Source: Dallia pectoralis
Lineage: Eukaryota > Chordata > Actinopteri > Esociformes > Umbridae
Reading direction: 5' to 3'
Assembly (NCBI GenBank): GCA_029465975.1
Contig: CM055736.1
Span: 7,446,795-7,510,794, forward strand
Length of the DNA stretch: 64,000 nt
Under the pieces are notes generated by a model. It was not told where the DNA came from. It made no database searches and saw only the letters and a list, made by a program, of their open reading frames with translations. Every line of letters starts with the position of its first letter. Within the stretch, counting starts at the first letter, position 1. This document shows positions 1-13,020 of the stretch, one piece after another. The translations under genes and the position numbers were made by a program.

Positions 1-3000
1 TTGCTGAAGTTTGTGTCTTTACTGATCTTCTCCCAGCTGGACTTCTGCTTTCCAGCCCGTCTCCTCTGATCTGCCTGCAGACATCCAACAGCCTTTTGCC
101 AGTCTGTGAGCTGTCAAAGTACCACTGGAATCAAACACCCAGCCATCCCCATCCCCGTGCTCTGCTATGATCAAAGAGGCACAGGTAAGCCAGACATGAA
201 GCCACATACAATTGCCATCTTGCCATCTAAAAAGGGTGAACATTTTCATTTTTAAACATTTTTCTTTTGTGTAACTTGACTAGCGTGAGTTGACATGGGT
301 CGTGGCGGTCAGAATCAATGACAAAAAATGAACTGTTTTGAAGATGAGAGACATGAGTTGATCTTGATCTGTCTCTGGAAAAAACTTTTGGACAAAGAAT
401 TCTGCACTGCAGTTAGTTAGATGTAGGTGAATATTGTGAAGGATTGAAAGAATATTTATCACCTGTCTAAAGGTCATGTATACGTAATAATTGAAATACA
501 CACTGTCACTTTCTTATTCATTTTAATATATGGCTAGTATGCCTGCTAATATATACAATGTACTTTCTATCATCTGTAATTTAGTACAGAGAAACATTCA
601 ATCCAAAATATGGACCGATAACACACACAAAAACAATTTTCCTCGAGACTTGACCTAAACACTGACCCCAATCCTATTCCTGTAGCTTTAACTACAATGC
701 ACTCCAGAATGATTGGCACCATGGATAAATGTGTACAAAACGGCAGAGAATCAGATCTTATTGTCAATACAGCATTTAAAACGTAACTTTTTTAAGTGAC
801 AATTGTCATCAATACGTATTAATATTATCAAAACATATGTGTCCCACAATCATTCGCTACGGGTCGTCTTTGTAAATGTTTGATGAGGTGGGAGAACACA
901 ACATCCCTCTTTTTTCGTCACATTCACTTCTGGTGTTTGTGGCATCAAAGCTCCAGTTGTTTTACATGACTTATTTATAGTGCCAATAGAGGAGATTTAT
1001 TTTAGGTGTGTATCTATATTTTCATAGACATTGCCTGATTTGTGAAGGTCAACTTATTTTAGTCAAATGTTGTTTCTCTGTTCTCAGGCCTTTCCCATGT
1101 CGATGGAAGATTAGTTTAGCGTTTGTCGCCTCATATTTATACCCCAGTGACACAGGGTGTCAAGGATGACATTTTAAGATTCGGTTTGTAAGATTTCCTA
1201 GGGGTTCCAATGCTGACTACTTTCTAGATTACTCTGTTTTTGCTTTTTCACCCGATTAATGATAAGATACAGACATATTAAACTAGGGTACTTTAAGGGC
1301 ACTGAGTCTCCACTGTGTAAAAACAGTTAAAAAGTTAATTGTTATTGTCTTCTCGGGACAGAGGCGATCTAGACACATAGGAACATAACAAGTTAGAAAG
1401 TCACATTTTAATACGAAAGGGTCTCTTCCATGTTTGGTGAATTTCCGACTGGACAATCAGACTTTAATGACGACACTTATGTTCTCAGAAAGCAAAAGAG
1501 CCAGTCCATATGAAACAAGTGGGCAGCATTATCCACCTCACCATCCAACCAAAGAGCTTCTCTGACCACCGAGACGCCTGCTGCCCCTTTCAGAGCTGGG
1601 TGACCTTTCACCTCAGCTGGGCATTGAAGCAGACACAAGTCTCGGAGTGCCTGCATTCGACCGTCTGGCCAGCGTGTGTGTGCGGCGTGCGATATGTGTA
1701 TGTACGGTCCACGTAACAGCCAATGCCACAGGCCTCTCTTATCCTCTCTGGTCCCCTCAGACGAGACTGAGGCTTGATTAACCACTTAGTTCCTCCTCTC
1801 AGACAGAAGATTGCAAGCCGAAAGCAGAGTAATGAAGTGCTTCTGAATTTGCATTCCTGAGTGCTTCTCCGACACCTTGAGTTTTTGGGAGGGTTCAACG
1901 CTGTTTGTTCCTTGTGGACAATCTGAAGATGTAACTTTTCCACCGAAAACAAGGGTCCATCCATGTCTCTCATCAGCTGGCGTGTTCCACCGAAAACAAG
2001 GGTCCATCCATGTCTCTCATCAGCTGGCGTGAATAAACATAATCAATCTAGTACATGTTAAAGAGGGAATTGGAGGCTTTTTCTCTCAAATCAGTTCAAA
2101 TGGGCTGTTCAACTCTCTCATTATGCAGATTATACTCTATGCGTGTGCCTCGGATATTTTCCTAAAGCTGTGGAACAGAGTGGGGTGTTTTTTTCTTTGT
2201 ACTTGATAGAATACTGTCCGAGTTCGGCAAAGGTGACACATTATGCTCTCCTGTGCGCTTCTAGTCTAAAGAAGGACTGAGGATTAAGGAGTAGAGCTTT
2301 AGGCCTGGATTCACACCCAACGCAAGTTGTCGGCTTTGCTGCTTGTGTTGTATTACGATGTGCCGCAATGCCACATTCATATAGAATCCTGGCTTCAGTT
2401 AAAAGGAAAGTAACTGATGTCAGTATTTCTCTGCCATGATATTTAAATTGTCCTATATTTTAGGATGAAAGCCACAGCAACAACTGAAAAGCCACCTCTT
2501 AAAACCGAAACAGCTCCCACTTCTCTGTCCTAGCCAAGAAGGTCTCTTCAAAAACACACCATACAGTTGGACAACACGCGTTTCTCATTATGCAACTTAA
2601 GAGGATGACTTGTCAAAATTGCTGGGTGATTATTTCTGTCTAAGACATGTCCAACCAAGGACTTGACGTAGGAACTTCCCTCTTCCCTTTGCACTTTGGT
2701 CTATTAGAAACAAAAGAGGAAGCAAGCATTGGTTTAATAAATATGGCCCATTTGCCCATCCAGGGTTGATGCCCAATGCTATCAGCAAATCAACTGCACC
2801 TCCTGCTTCTTCAAACACAGGTAGGCTATTCAATTATTAATCTATACAGATAATGACCTGGAACTTCAGAATGTTTCACATTTCAGGATTGTTTAATGTT
2901 TGACCTGTTTAGATTACTATAGGATTACACAACCCTATCCCTAACTCAAAGCTAAATTAAGAGTGTAATGGAATATCTGATCACAAATTAGTTTAAACTT

Positions 3001-6000
3001 CTACCTATTCTCATCCCCTAACAATCCACCAGCAACATTCAAACACACACTTAATCAGCCGACCACAATTGGATAAATGAATGATGTTGAATTAATATTC
3101 TCAGGTATTAAAATATTTTAACCATATATTTTAAATTAATGTGACAATTTATAAAATAAACAAATAATCAAATAATCCAAGTCTGTAAATCAATTTTCTG
3201 GTGATCAGACAGCACTGGAACAGCTCTGTAGAACCATTTGATATGTGAATCTCTCCGTCGCTTTAGAAAGTTTATCGTAAAACGTACACAAAGCTCACAA
3301 TTGCTCTGAGCTGAAGAGGCTATCGCGTCCAGAGAGAAACCATCTTGTGTGATTGTTTTTGTTTTCGCTTCTTTCATGCACACAATGACATTGCAGGAAA
3401 GCCTTCCTTATTCCCCTCTTTTATGAATTTCCTCTTTTTTTCCGTCACCAGATATTATGTTCAAAATCTTTAGAAAACTCTCTCAGACTTCTGTAATTTG
3501 ACGTGTGATCACGAGGATTTCATTTTAGCAGGTTGGTTTAAGCATCCTGTTTGGACGGGAAGTTTGCTGTTAAGTCCTTTTGCGGGGCCCTGAGTTGGCC
3601 TTTAAGGGGCAAATGAGTCACAGTGACAATGGTCTATAAAAGAAAATAGAGGATGTGTGTACATTATAATAATATGTGATAATAGGTGCATGCTGTTTCC
3701 AGCTCATGATTACTAAGCACTATAGGGAGGTTAAACTGAGAAATAGGATATTTGTGTTGTGTGTGTGTTGTAATTTCTGTGGGAGTCAAAGTTGTGAGTC
3801 AACGTCAACATTTATATAAAAAATCACATTTCTAAACTTGACCTTCTCTAGCTGGACCAAAGGTTATGTGTAGTTACAACATAAGGAACTTGCATCCCTG
3901 TAAGACCATTAAAGAAAGTACTGGGAGATATACAGAAAACGCTGGATACACCGCCCTCTTGTGGTTCTTAAGAGAATTGCAGCAAGGGCATTTGAATTAC
4001 ATCAGCCTTTGCGTGCACGCATCAACCAGACGCTGTGATTTGCAAACCACAAATTCACAGTTGAGCTGAGTTTGATATGTTAATGGCAGTGGATAAAATA
4101 ACATTGCCAAAGGATGACTTTGGTTTGAGATGACACTCATATCAAGTGTTATGTCTGATGATGGGAGAGCCCTAGAGACACTCACTGTTCTGTAGTGGGA
4201 AAGAGAGTGGACCCTTCACTGTACCAACCACACACTTACAATTAAAGTAGGGTTGAATAGAGAGAAAACCGTTGAGATTAACAGAGAGAGGGAGACCAAG
4301 ATGTAGACAGAGAGAGAAGTAGAGACAAAGAGAGAGAGAAACGTGTAAACATTGGATCAATGTATGGTCTAACAGTTCAGTTCAAAGTGGAGGCCGTGCT
4401 TATGACCTCATCTCTGTGGGGAGCATCACTGAGTTCAATGAATGTATACGCTGCTGCCCTGACCTGACTAACCAGAGATGACACGGTTTGACATAAAGAC
4501 CTTGTCTCCTTTAACTCCCTTCCCTCCCAAAGACCATTCCACTGTTACTGAGGCTGGGTGCTTTTGTCTTTGAAGAAATGAAAGGGATCTAATTGACTAG
4601 CGAGGCAGATAGGCAGACAAACAGACAGACAGAAATGTTTTATATCCCTCATGCTAATTTTGTAATCGCGCGGCAGACATTTGGAGCTCTGTCACTTGGA
4701 GCTACGCATTTGTAAAGAGACAGTTCTCACCTGCCAGGAATGCGTTCAACAGTGTTTGATGAATCAAACAGTGTTATATCTTGATTGCAGACACACGCTA
4801 TATCAAAACAAAAAGCCAAAATGAGAGCATGTTTCTCACGACCACAAAAGGATCCATTGCCATCAACTTTTTTATATTAATTATTTTAATTTATTCTTTA
4901 AAAATTACGACAGATTCTTTCCATCATATATTGATTGAATTATAGCATATACAATGATGAACACTGGCATTTTGGTAAGACGTAGGAGTATTCAAAGTAT
5001 TCTAAAATCTCACAATGATTGCGTTATAGAATTATTATGCTCTCATATACACACATTTTCAATATCTCGTGTCTCATAGATGTTCTTCATTTGAATATAT
5101 ACACTGGATACTTATGTGAGCATTAACACATCAATATTTAGGCAGAAAACCGAACTCTTACTCAGTCTAGGACTTTCAGCCCACCCTGGCACGGCCTAGT
5201 CTACCTCATCACGTACTCTTGTTGTCAACGCCTCTTATATACCTTAACATGTTAAAAAAGGATAACATCTAAATATCTGTCTCTCACTGGCCAATACACA
5301 CTATAGATTATGTGATTAATCTAACGAGCAAACGAGCAAATTTTTTTGTGCAGCGAAAGCTATTTCCTCCAGAATAGCAACATGGTGCCGCGATGGTAGC
5401 CTGAATCTCTGGATCTCTCCTGGGTCTATAGCCTCATCATTACCGCAGCTCAGTGACTCACCTCCTGAGTAAACAAAGCAGTCTCTCATGGCTGCCTTGT
5501 TCAGCACTCCATGGGAGGTGTACAGGGACAATGACAGAGAATTATCTGTGAAAAGAGCAAATAAAAAGGTGCTTGCAACTTGAAAGGTCCGTCACAAAGC
5601 CCCAGAAGCCCACTAGATGACAACAGGACAGGCGAGAAGAAACATGTTTTTTCCCTCACGGTCTTATGAAAATAAAGAGGTGAAGCTTAAAGCGAAGCAG
5701 AGACTAAGTGGAGGATAGGAGGTGAGGGAAGAGGGCCTGTGTCTATGGAAAGGGTTTTAATGAGGAGGTGAGGAGGAGGTGAAGAGCAGGAGAGGTGGAG
5801 GGGGTTTAGGGGGAGGGAGCTTTGCTCATCAGACTGTGACAGAGACACACAGAACCTCCTCAAGACGATGAACTGACATCCTCACTCCCTGGGGTGAGAT
5901 GGTGTGTGTGTGTGTATGTGTGTGTGTGTGTGTATATGTGTGTAGGCGCATGTAGAGTTGGGCCAAGGAGGGGCAGAAGGACAACGTGGAGAGGTTCACA

Positions 6001-6570
6001 GCTTTACAAGAGACACCAAGATGGTGGCCTGAAGCCTGCTTTAAACAGAGCGAGACACGGACACATTTGCATGTTGTCCTCGAAAGAGCCCAATTAAAAA
6101 GCCCTGAGGCCATTGAATCAGGAAGTAACTGTGATCTGATTGACCCACTGACTGGCTCAAGTGGTCATCATTATAACGGCTCTTATTGACCTGTTTTGGA
6201 GAACATCTAACAAGTTTTATAATTAATTTAGGCATAGTTTTTTTTAAAATAAACTTTAACAGTTATTGGTGATATAAATGTCACATCCCACTGGCCAACC
6301 CATTGGTTCCAGGACTAGCTTCCCATTATCTACCCGGTAACATGCCCAACAATGACAGCTGAGGTGAATGTTGTGATTATAATGCGTTTTGATGAGCATT
6401 TTACAAGATATAATACTAAGCATTGAATGCAATAAGCTTCGTAACATGTTTAACCAGCCTGTGCACGTACTGTTGAGGCAAGGTTTTCCGACAGACTGGA
6501 GATTTTTTATTAATAAATATTAGCGTGAAGGAAGTGTTTCTTTTAAGACCCACTTTCAGGCTTAACTGGT
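1..6570. other. No gene recognised
   Basis: Apart from the 47-bp duplication and a TG tract at 5900-5945, I see only AT-rich non-coding sequence and short chance ORFs without codon structure or splice partners. The stretch 1470-1850 is less AT-rich, but no frame is convincing. Confidence 0.6.
1938..2031. repeat. Exact 47-bp duplication
   Basis: Two adjacent identical 47-bp copies starting TTCCACCGAAAACAAGGGTC and ending CAGCTGGCGTG. The lack of differences suggests a very recent event. Confidence 0.95.
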
Positions 6571-6571
6571 T

Positions 6572-7143
6572 ACAGACTGGATATTGGTTATACCATTTAA
6601 GACGTGACGACACATTATATTTGGTATTTGATCCAATATCGCTAGCATGCCATGACGTCATCCAGCTTGTGACTGGATATTGGTTTTACCATCAAGACGT
6701 GACGACACATTATATTTGGTATTTGATCCAATATCGCTGGCATGCCATGACGTCATCCAGCTTGTGACTGGATATTGGTTTTACCATCAAGACGTGACGA
6801 CACATTATATTTGGTACTTCATCCAATATCGCTGGCATGCCATGACGTCATCCAGCTTGTGACTGGATATTGGTTTTACCATCAAGACGTGACGACACAT
6901 TATATTTGGTATTTGATCCAATATCGCTGGCATGCCATGACGTCATCCAGCTTGTGACTGGATATTGGTTTTACCATCAAGACGTGACGACACATTATAT
7001 TTGGTACTTCATCCAATATCGCTGGCATGCCATGACGTCATCCAGCTTGTGACTGGATATTGGTTTTACCATCAAGACGTGACGACACATTATATTTGGT
7101 ACTTCATCCAATATCGCTAGCATGCCATGACGTCATCCAGCTT
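6572..7143. repeat. 95-bp tandem repeat with a CRE palindrome in each unit
   Basis: Six copies at an exact 95-bp period. Each contains a perfect TGACGTCA (6653, 6748, 6843, 6938, 7033, 7128), an AAGACGTGACGACAC motif and short inverted GATATTGG/CCAATATC pairs. Copies differ at a few sites (TTTGATCC or CTTCATCC; GCTAGC or GCTGGC), and the variants tend to alternate. Confidence 0.95.
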
Positions 7144-7539
7144 TTGAATGTAACATATGGTTGATGGATTTTCTGTTTGTTAGGGTTTCACATTATTTTG
7201 TATCCCTAGAAATGAGTTGTACATATGTATATTAGGTCAATTAAGTTTTTTGTTACTTTCGTTGTAAATTAAAATAGTACATGTGTCTAAACATGAATAC
7301 AAATAATCCTAAATAATTAGTAATAATGAGAAATGTAAAGAACCATGTTTCATACTTATGTACAAGGCAATTTACCTTAATTACCTTAACCTTAATTATC
7401 TTGCTGTAATTGAAAACGGATTGTCTTTTATATGCACTTGGTAAAATACACGTTAAAACAAAACATTAACAATGTGATCAAGTCATTGCCTTGCGTATAG
7501 CTGTGAAGAACAGAGGTTTGTACTCCTCTATGATCGAGG

Positions 7540-7960
7540 GAGTGTCTCTCAGAGAGAGGGAGCAATCAAGTTTGATTGAGTTCACCTGAGTTCTGACACA
7601 CCTGGTCCTCATCAGGTAGTAGAGTTCCCTGTGTCCTGAGACCTGTGCGAGGTTGTTCTTTTCCGACTTGCTGAGTGTTTCTGATAGTGGTTACAATTCT
7701 AGGTCTGCCCGTGTACCAGTTCCTAGCCTGCATTTCTACTCCGTGTCTGCCTAACCCCTGTTTTGTGATTGATAGTGACTCCCGTGTTCCACGACCTGCC
7801 TGTTCTCTGGATTAGGACCACGCCTGCCCCTCTGTACCTTATTGAACTCTGATCAAGCCTGCATGACCATTCTATTCGCTTGCCGTTCTTGCTTATAAAT
7901 CGACATCGCTCTTCGCGATTGGAACCAGCTCCCCTTGTCTGAGGTCTATTCATTACAATA
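7540..7960 (-). mobile_element. Decayed LTR-like repeat
   Basis: CT-rich sequence with TGACACACCTGGTCCTCATC, CCTGCCTGTTCTCTGGATTA and CACGCCTGCC resembles repeats common in fish genomes that derive from LTR elements. No partner LTR or target duplication was found. The 87-codon minus frame over it is not convincing. Confidence 0.3.
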
Positions 7961-9634
7961 GCAGTATACCTTAGAATGGTTGACACTTTTTTTATATATG
8001 AGCCATTTACATGATGGTAAATTTCCAGACTCTGTTATCCAACAGAAATGAAGTTTTAACCGCTTTGCTTAATGACAGAACATGTTTTTCACTGTGTAGA
8101 TTTTATATCACTTACAAATCAGGTCTGAATATTTAACCCCACAATATGCCGGCCACACATATATATTTAAGAACAGGCATGTAATGTGGGGAAGAATGCA
8201 CTGAAATAAGTTTTATTCTAATAAATGTTTGTAGGCCTCATTCATTACAACTCTCTATCCACTCTCAGCATAGGTGTCAACTGTTTTAGGGAATACAGAA
8301 AAAGATGTCCCTAAATTACTTGGTGCCAATTGACCTCTAAATAAGGCCAAATAGTGGAATGGGTGCAACCGGCAACAAAAGCCTAGTTTACTGATATTAC
8401 CTTCTGTATTACTACATTACCACTGCCAAAATGGGTTCCTTGTTTCGGAGAGCAAAATGCCTTCTACCTAACAGAACGACATACACACAGACAGACACAG
8501 ACTCAAGTCAAGGGCAGACTAGGCCAATTGTTTCCAATGGACAGTCTAAAACAGGCATCACCCGTGGAATGCAGATTGGCTGGAACAATTCTATTTCGTT
8601 GCCCGTTACCCAGTGTCATCCAACACATTTGTCCACTGTCCGAACGGGCAATTATCTAGGACCAGTTATGCAATGCCCGCTGTGGAAATGAAATAGTGGG
8701 AGGAATCAGAGAAAACAGAGACAGTCAGTGAGAGAGACGGAGGAAACAGAGGAAGCCAGAAGCTTTCCAATTACCTCTTCATGAAAGAATGGATGAAGAA
8801 CAGGTTCATTGCTTAGTGCCCAGTCACCTCCCCTCCCCAACCGCTTCTCCTCAGAGCCCTATTAGAGGCTCTTCTCTTCTAGTCTGGTCTCTGTTTATTT
8901 CTCCAAGCTGCCTGCGAGAGTTTCCCTGACTGACCTCCAACAGAAAACAGACATTGTAAAAGGGACACCCTGACATTCAGGTGGCCGGTAAACAGAAGCC
9001 GGTTGATTTACAAAGTAAAGCCTGTGACCTCACATCTACACAAAACCGCACAAAGAGGATGACAACTTGTTCTAATGGCTTACGGGAAATGATTTGACCA
9101 ATACATAACATTGGCAATGAAGAAAGGAGAAAGTAAATCAAGATTTAGGCAATACTGGGATTTTTTGGATAGATGGTCACAGTATGTTATGTCAGGACAT
9201 GTTCTGTTGGATGTCTGTTGTTATATACTAATAACATTGGTTTGTTTGGAAGACTTGTTCACCCAATTAAATTGCCGAAATTGATTTTGTTTATGTACTG
9301 TATCAACTAAATTCACTGTACGGTTGTCATTTAGATGGTTTACCCAGAAGACGAGGTTCCCTGTTAATACAGTGACACTTTTGTTATCTAGATTTTCAAA
9401 ATAGCTTGAGGAAGAAAAATACTTTAACACTATAAGGAGATTACCTGAATAGGAAACCAATGTTGTAATCAGATAAGAGGCAATTCCAATGATACACTGT
9501 AATACAGAATGTTCAACAGGCCGAGGGAGTTCCTCTGAAAAATGCTTTGATATAATATGACTCACATGTGGTATCAATAATGGGTGCACATTGAATTATT
9601 ATCAGGAGATGTAAGGTTGTAGGACACTGGCTCT

Positions 9635-10072
9635 ATCAGTCATATTAACATACCAATGTTATGTCAGTCATATTGACGTTTCAATGTTATGTCAGTCATA
9701 TTAACATACCAATGTTATGTCAGTCATATTAACATATCAATGTTATGTCAGTCATATTAACATATCAATGTTATGTCAGTCATATTAATGTATCAATGTT
9801 ATGTCAGTCATATTAACGTATCAACGTTATGTCAGTCATATTAACGTATCAACGTTATGTCAGTCATATTAACGTATCAACGTTATGTCAGTCATATTAA
9901 CATATCAATGTTATGTCAGTCATATTAACGTATCAATGTTATGTCAGTCATATTAACGTATCAATGTTATGTCAGTCATATTAACATATCAATGTTATGT
10001 CAGTCATATTAACATATCAATGTTATGTCAGTCATATTAACATATCAACGTTATGTCAGTCATATTTGCATT
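9635..10072. repeat. 28-bp AT-rich minisatellite
   Basis: About 15 copies of GTCAGTCATATTAACATATC plus AATGTTAT, with CG/TA transition-type variants (AACGTATCAACG or AACATATCAATG) clustered in neighbouring units. Confidence 0.93.
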
Positions 10073-10154
10073 TCAACATTACTAAGGGGGCAATTTCCCG
10101 TAACGTCTTGTATGGTCTTTCTCTCTCTGATCATTTCTGGACAGCCATGTTCCA

Positions 10155-10409
10155 TTCCCAGACTGACCTGCCTGTTGTGCAACTGGGTTTTGGCCAGCCT
10201 GATTGGATGAAGCAGGAATACTGGAGCCCGTCCGGACCACATCCTCACCCACATTCCTGGCCCGAGCAACACTGGACCTATTCCCACCCCCCTCCTCCAG
10301 CTCACCCTGCCAGTACAACCCGGTCTGCTCATCTTCCATGCCCATATATGGGGCCCCAGTACACACAGCAACCGCCAGCAGGGTATCAACCCAGCAACAC
10401 ATGGCAGGT
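10155..10409 (+). CDS. Possible isolated coding exon, Pro/His/Tyr-rich
   Basis: An open stretch with acceptor-like AG after a pyrimidine run (best at 10145-10160) and a strong CAG|GTACAG donor at 10409/10410. The frame encodes FGQPDWMKQEYWSPSGPHPH, later PEQHWTYSHPPPPAHP and MGPQYTQQPPAGYQ. Low-complexity but varied, Trp/Tyr/Pro/Gln-rich sequence of this kind resembles disordered regions of real proteins more than random DNA, and it is not tandemly repeated. I do not recognise the gene and find no partner exon. The opposite strand is also open, so it may be chance or a pseudo-exon. Confidence 0.33.
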
Positions 10410-11719
10410 ACAGAATACTCTCTTCTTCAATGTAACTGCCTGGTGACTGGTCATTATTTATAACAACTTCATGGTGACTTGTACCCAATATTGTTTATTT
10501 GCTGTTTATTTTTGGGAGAAAGTTTACATGACACAGTACATACAGAGCAATGATACACTGTTCAAACGCCAGGGGTCCACTCACATACATGTCAGGGATC
10601 TTTCACACTATTCTGTTGTTGGGCTTTTTCGAATCATTCCTGCCCGCCAGGTAACACACCTTTAGAACATGTGTAATTAATTAGATGGAAGGAAACAGAT
10701 TTCCCTTATTTTCGTTAAAAAATAATTCATACAATTCATACTTGTCAGCTGGTCAAATAATGATCAAAAGTACCACAACAGTTACTGTCACTCAAATATG
10801 CTCACCTTTATTCAGGCACCCTGAAAATAAAAAAGTAGATAACACATGTGTACATGTTGTCTGACCAAGATACTTTTTCAACTGCAAATATTGTCACAAC
10901 AGTTTAAAATAAATAAAATGTACATAACACGTAAATGACCAGAACACACTATCAACAGCATACCTTTGTAAAGCGCAACACATTTTGACCTTCATCCTGA
11001 AGCGGAAGGCTTATTGATCACTGACAATGTTGTTTACCTGGTAACTAACGTGAACTCTTTATCAAACACATGCTTTTGCTGGGGAAATAGAGTTGTTGTG
11101 ATGCCAGCATGGTATGGGCAATTTGAATTAAATTCACATTGAGACATTGCTCAATGTGGAAGTGACTGTGGGGAAAGTGTGCCAGGTTACCTCAGGAAAT
11201 GACACGCAACAATTCACATTTTCTTCTGTTTACACTGTAACAATTCTCCAATGTAAATCTGGCAACAAGTTGAATCTAACGTGGTGTAAAAAATCTAAAA
11301 GTGTCTCACAGGAACCACACAAATGGGGCACCTAGCTGTGTTTAAGAGCAGCCAAAACAAACAAATCAAAACAGACCTCGTGGTTATTTGATGGGCATGG
11401 TGGGCACAGCCCAGCTCACACAAATCCCGACCTAACACTATCTTACTCAGGCACACCAAGCTCAAAGCTAACTAACAATAGTGCTTACTTCTAACCTCTG
11501 TACGGAGACAATCCCTTTTTATTTGTATTTCTAATTAGGCTTCCCAGTCATTCGTCAGCTACCAACATATTCCAGACTCAAACCCATGCTGTGCTGGTTC
11601 TACCTCGCATTGGGTCTGCCACATCGTGCCAATGTTCACATGTTAGCTGATAATGGGGTTTCTTCAGGACAAGTCAGGGCAGCCATCACTGGAAAGGCTA
11701 TAAAATGGCCACACTGTGG

Positions 11720-11946
11720 GAATATCTGTGGGTTATATCTGTGGGAATATCTGTGGGAATATATGTGGGAATATCTGTGGGAATATCTGTGGAAATATCT
11801 GTGGCAATATCTGTGTGAATATCTGTGTGAATATCGGTGGGATTATCTGTGGGATTATCTGTGGGAATATCTGTGGGAATATCTATGGGAATATCTGTGG
11901 GATTATCTGTGGGAATATCTGTGGGAATATCTATGGGAATATCTTC
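11720..11946. repeat. 12-bp minisatellite
   Basis: About 19 copies of GGGAATATCTGT with TGTGAAT, GGGATT and CTATGG variants. Unit length divisible by three produces open frames on both strands. Confidence 0.92.
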
Positions 11947-12777
11947 AGGTAGAACAAAGAGAATATGAGCCAAGGCACAATTACCTAATGTGGGCACCCA
12001 ACCATTGGAAAATAATTGAGCCCACGTTTTACCGACGTGGACCTGTTTGCTAGGGTGTTTTTACTGTCACTGGCCTAGTGGTGTTGGAATTAGCATTTTT
12101 ATGAGATTAGATGAACTTCGTCAAACAAACCTTTGAGAGGATAGCAATAAATTAATGTGTGAAGCCTGACTGAATGCGTGTAAGCGAGTGTCTGTCCGTG
12201 CATACTGACCGCCTATGCTCTGTCATCGACAATTAATCTCATAATGCGATTACAAACGCATACCGATGTCCGCACATTTGAGCCAGGAACCACCCAAAAA
12301 GGGCCAGTGTGTTTCAAGGGTCATTTCTCTGCATTTCTGTCCAACAGGATTTGACCCATATTGTGCCTGACAATAAGTCCTCGTCGCAAAGTGCTGATGG
12401 ACCACTGAGCCAAGACATGTCATTATAATTATAGCTTTGCGGTTCACGTGAGTGTGTTTGCTTTGATTGTACACTGTAGAGAGTTTTTACTCTGTGTTTT
12501 TTCCTTTTCATTGGGGCCCCGTCGCCTGGCTTCAATGCAACAGATTCCTAGTTAGGGGAGGTTAACGCAATTGTATTTAATGCAGAATAACTGCCAGTCG
12601 AATTACAGTTGGCCCAGAAGGCTATCCCAAAGCAAGTAATGAATCCGACTTGCAGCCAGTATTGGGGAAAACTCAGGAAAACTTCAAAGACGCTGTGGTG
12701 TTTTCTCTGGTCTGCAGGGGGCCTTTCATGTGTTAAAGTGTGTCTGGTTCAGAGGAGCTACTACTCTAGATGTGTAA

Positions 12778-13020
12778 TGGTGTGTGTGTGTGAGCGTGTG
12801 AGCGTGTGTGCCAGTAAGAATGTGTCTGTGTGTGTTTGTGTGTGAGCATGTGTGCCAGGAGAAATGTGTCTGTGTCTGTGTGTGAGTGTGCGTGCCAATG
12901 AGAATGTGTTTGTGTGAGTGAGAAACATAAAAAGTGTATATTATTGTGTGTGTGTGAGCGTGTGTGTACACACCCGTGCAAGTATTTGTGTGTCTTCCCA
13001 TATGTGTGTGTGTGTCTGTA
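12778..13020. repeat. TG-rich microsatellite region
   Basis: Long imperfect (TG)n with GTGTGAGCGTGTG and GCCAGTAAGAATGTG units repeated at about 60 bp. It was probably a short minisatellite built on a TG tract. Confidence 0.75.

Noticed and set aside
1477..2007. Three minus ORFs of 73-121 codons
   Set aside because: They overlap each other and a + ORF and include the 47-bp duplication in different frames; no domain is visible.
6525..7052. Series of 60-codon ORFs spaced 95 bp
   Set aside because: Same sequence repeated by the 95-bp array. The period is not a multiple of three, so each unit restarts and stops.
11586..12053. 155-codon + ORF rich in LWEYLWEY
   Set aside because: Product of the 12-bp array; the flanks have no recognisable coding features.
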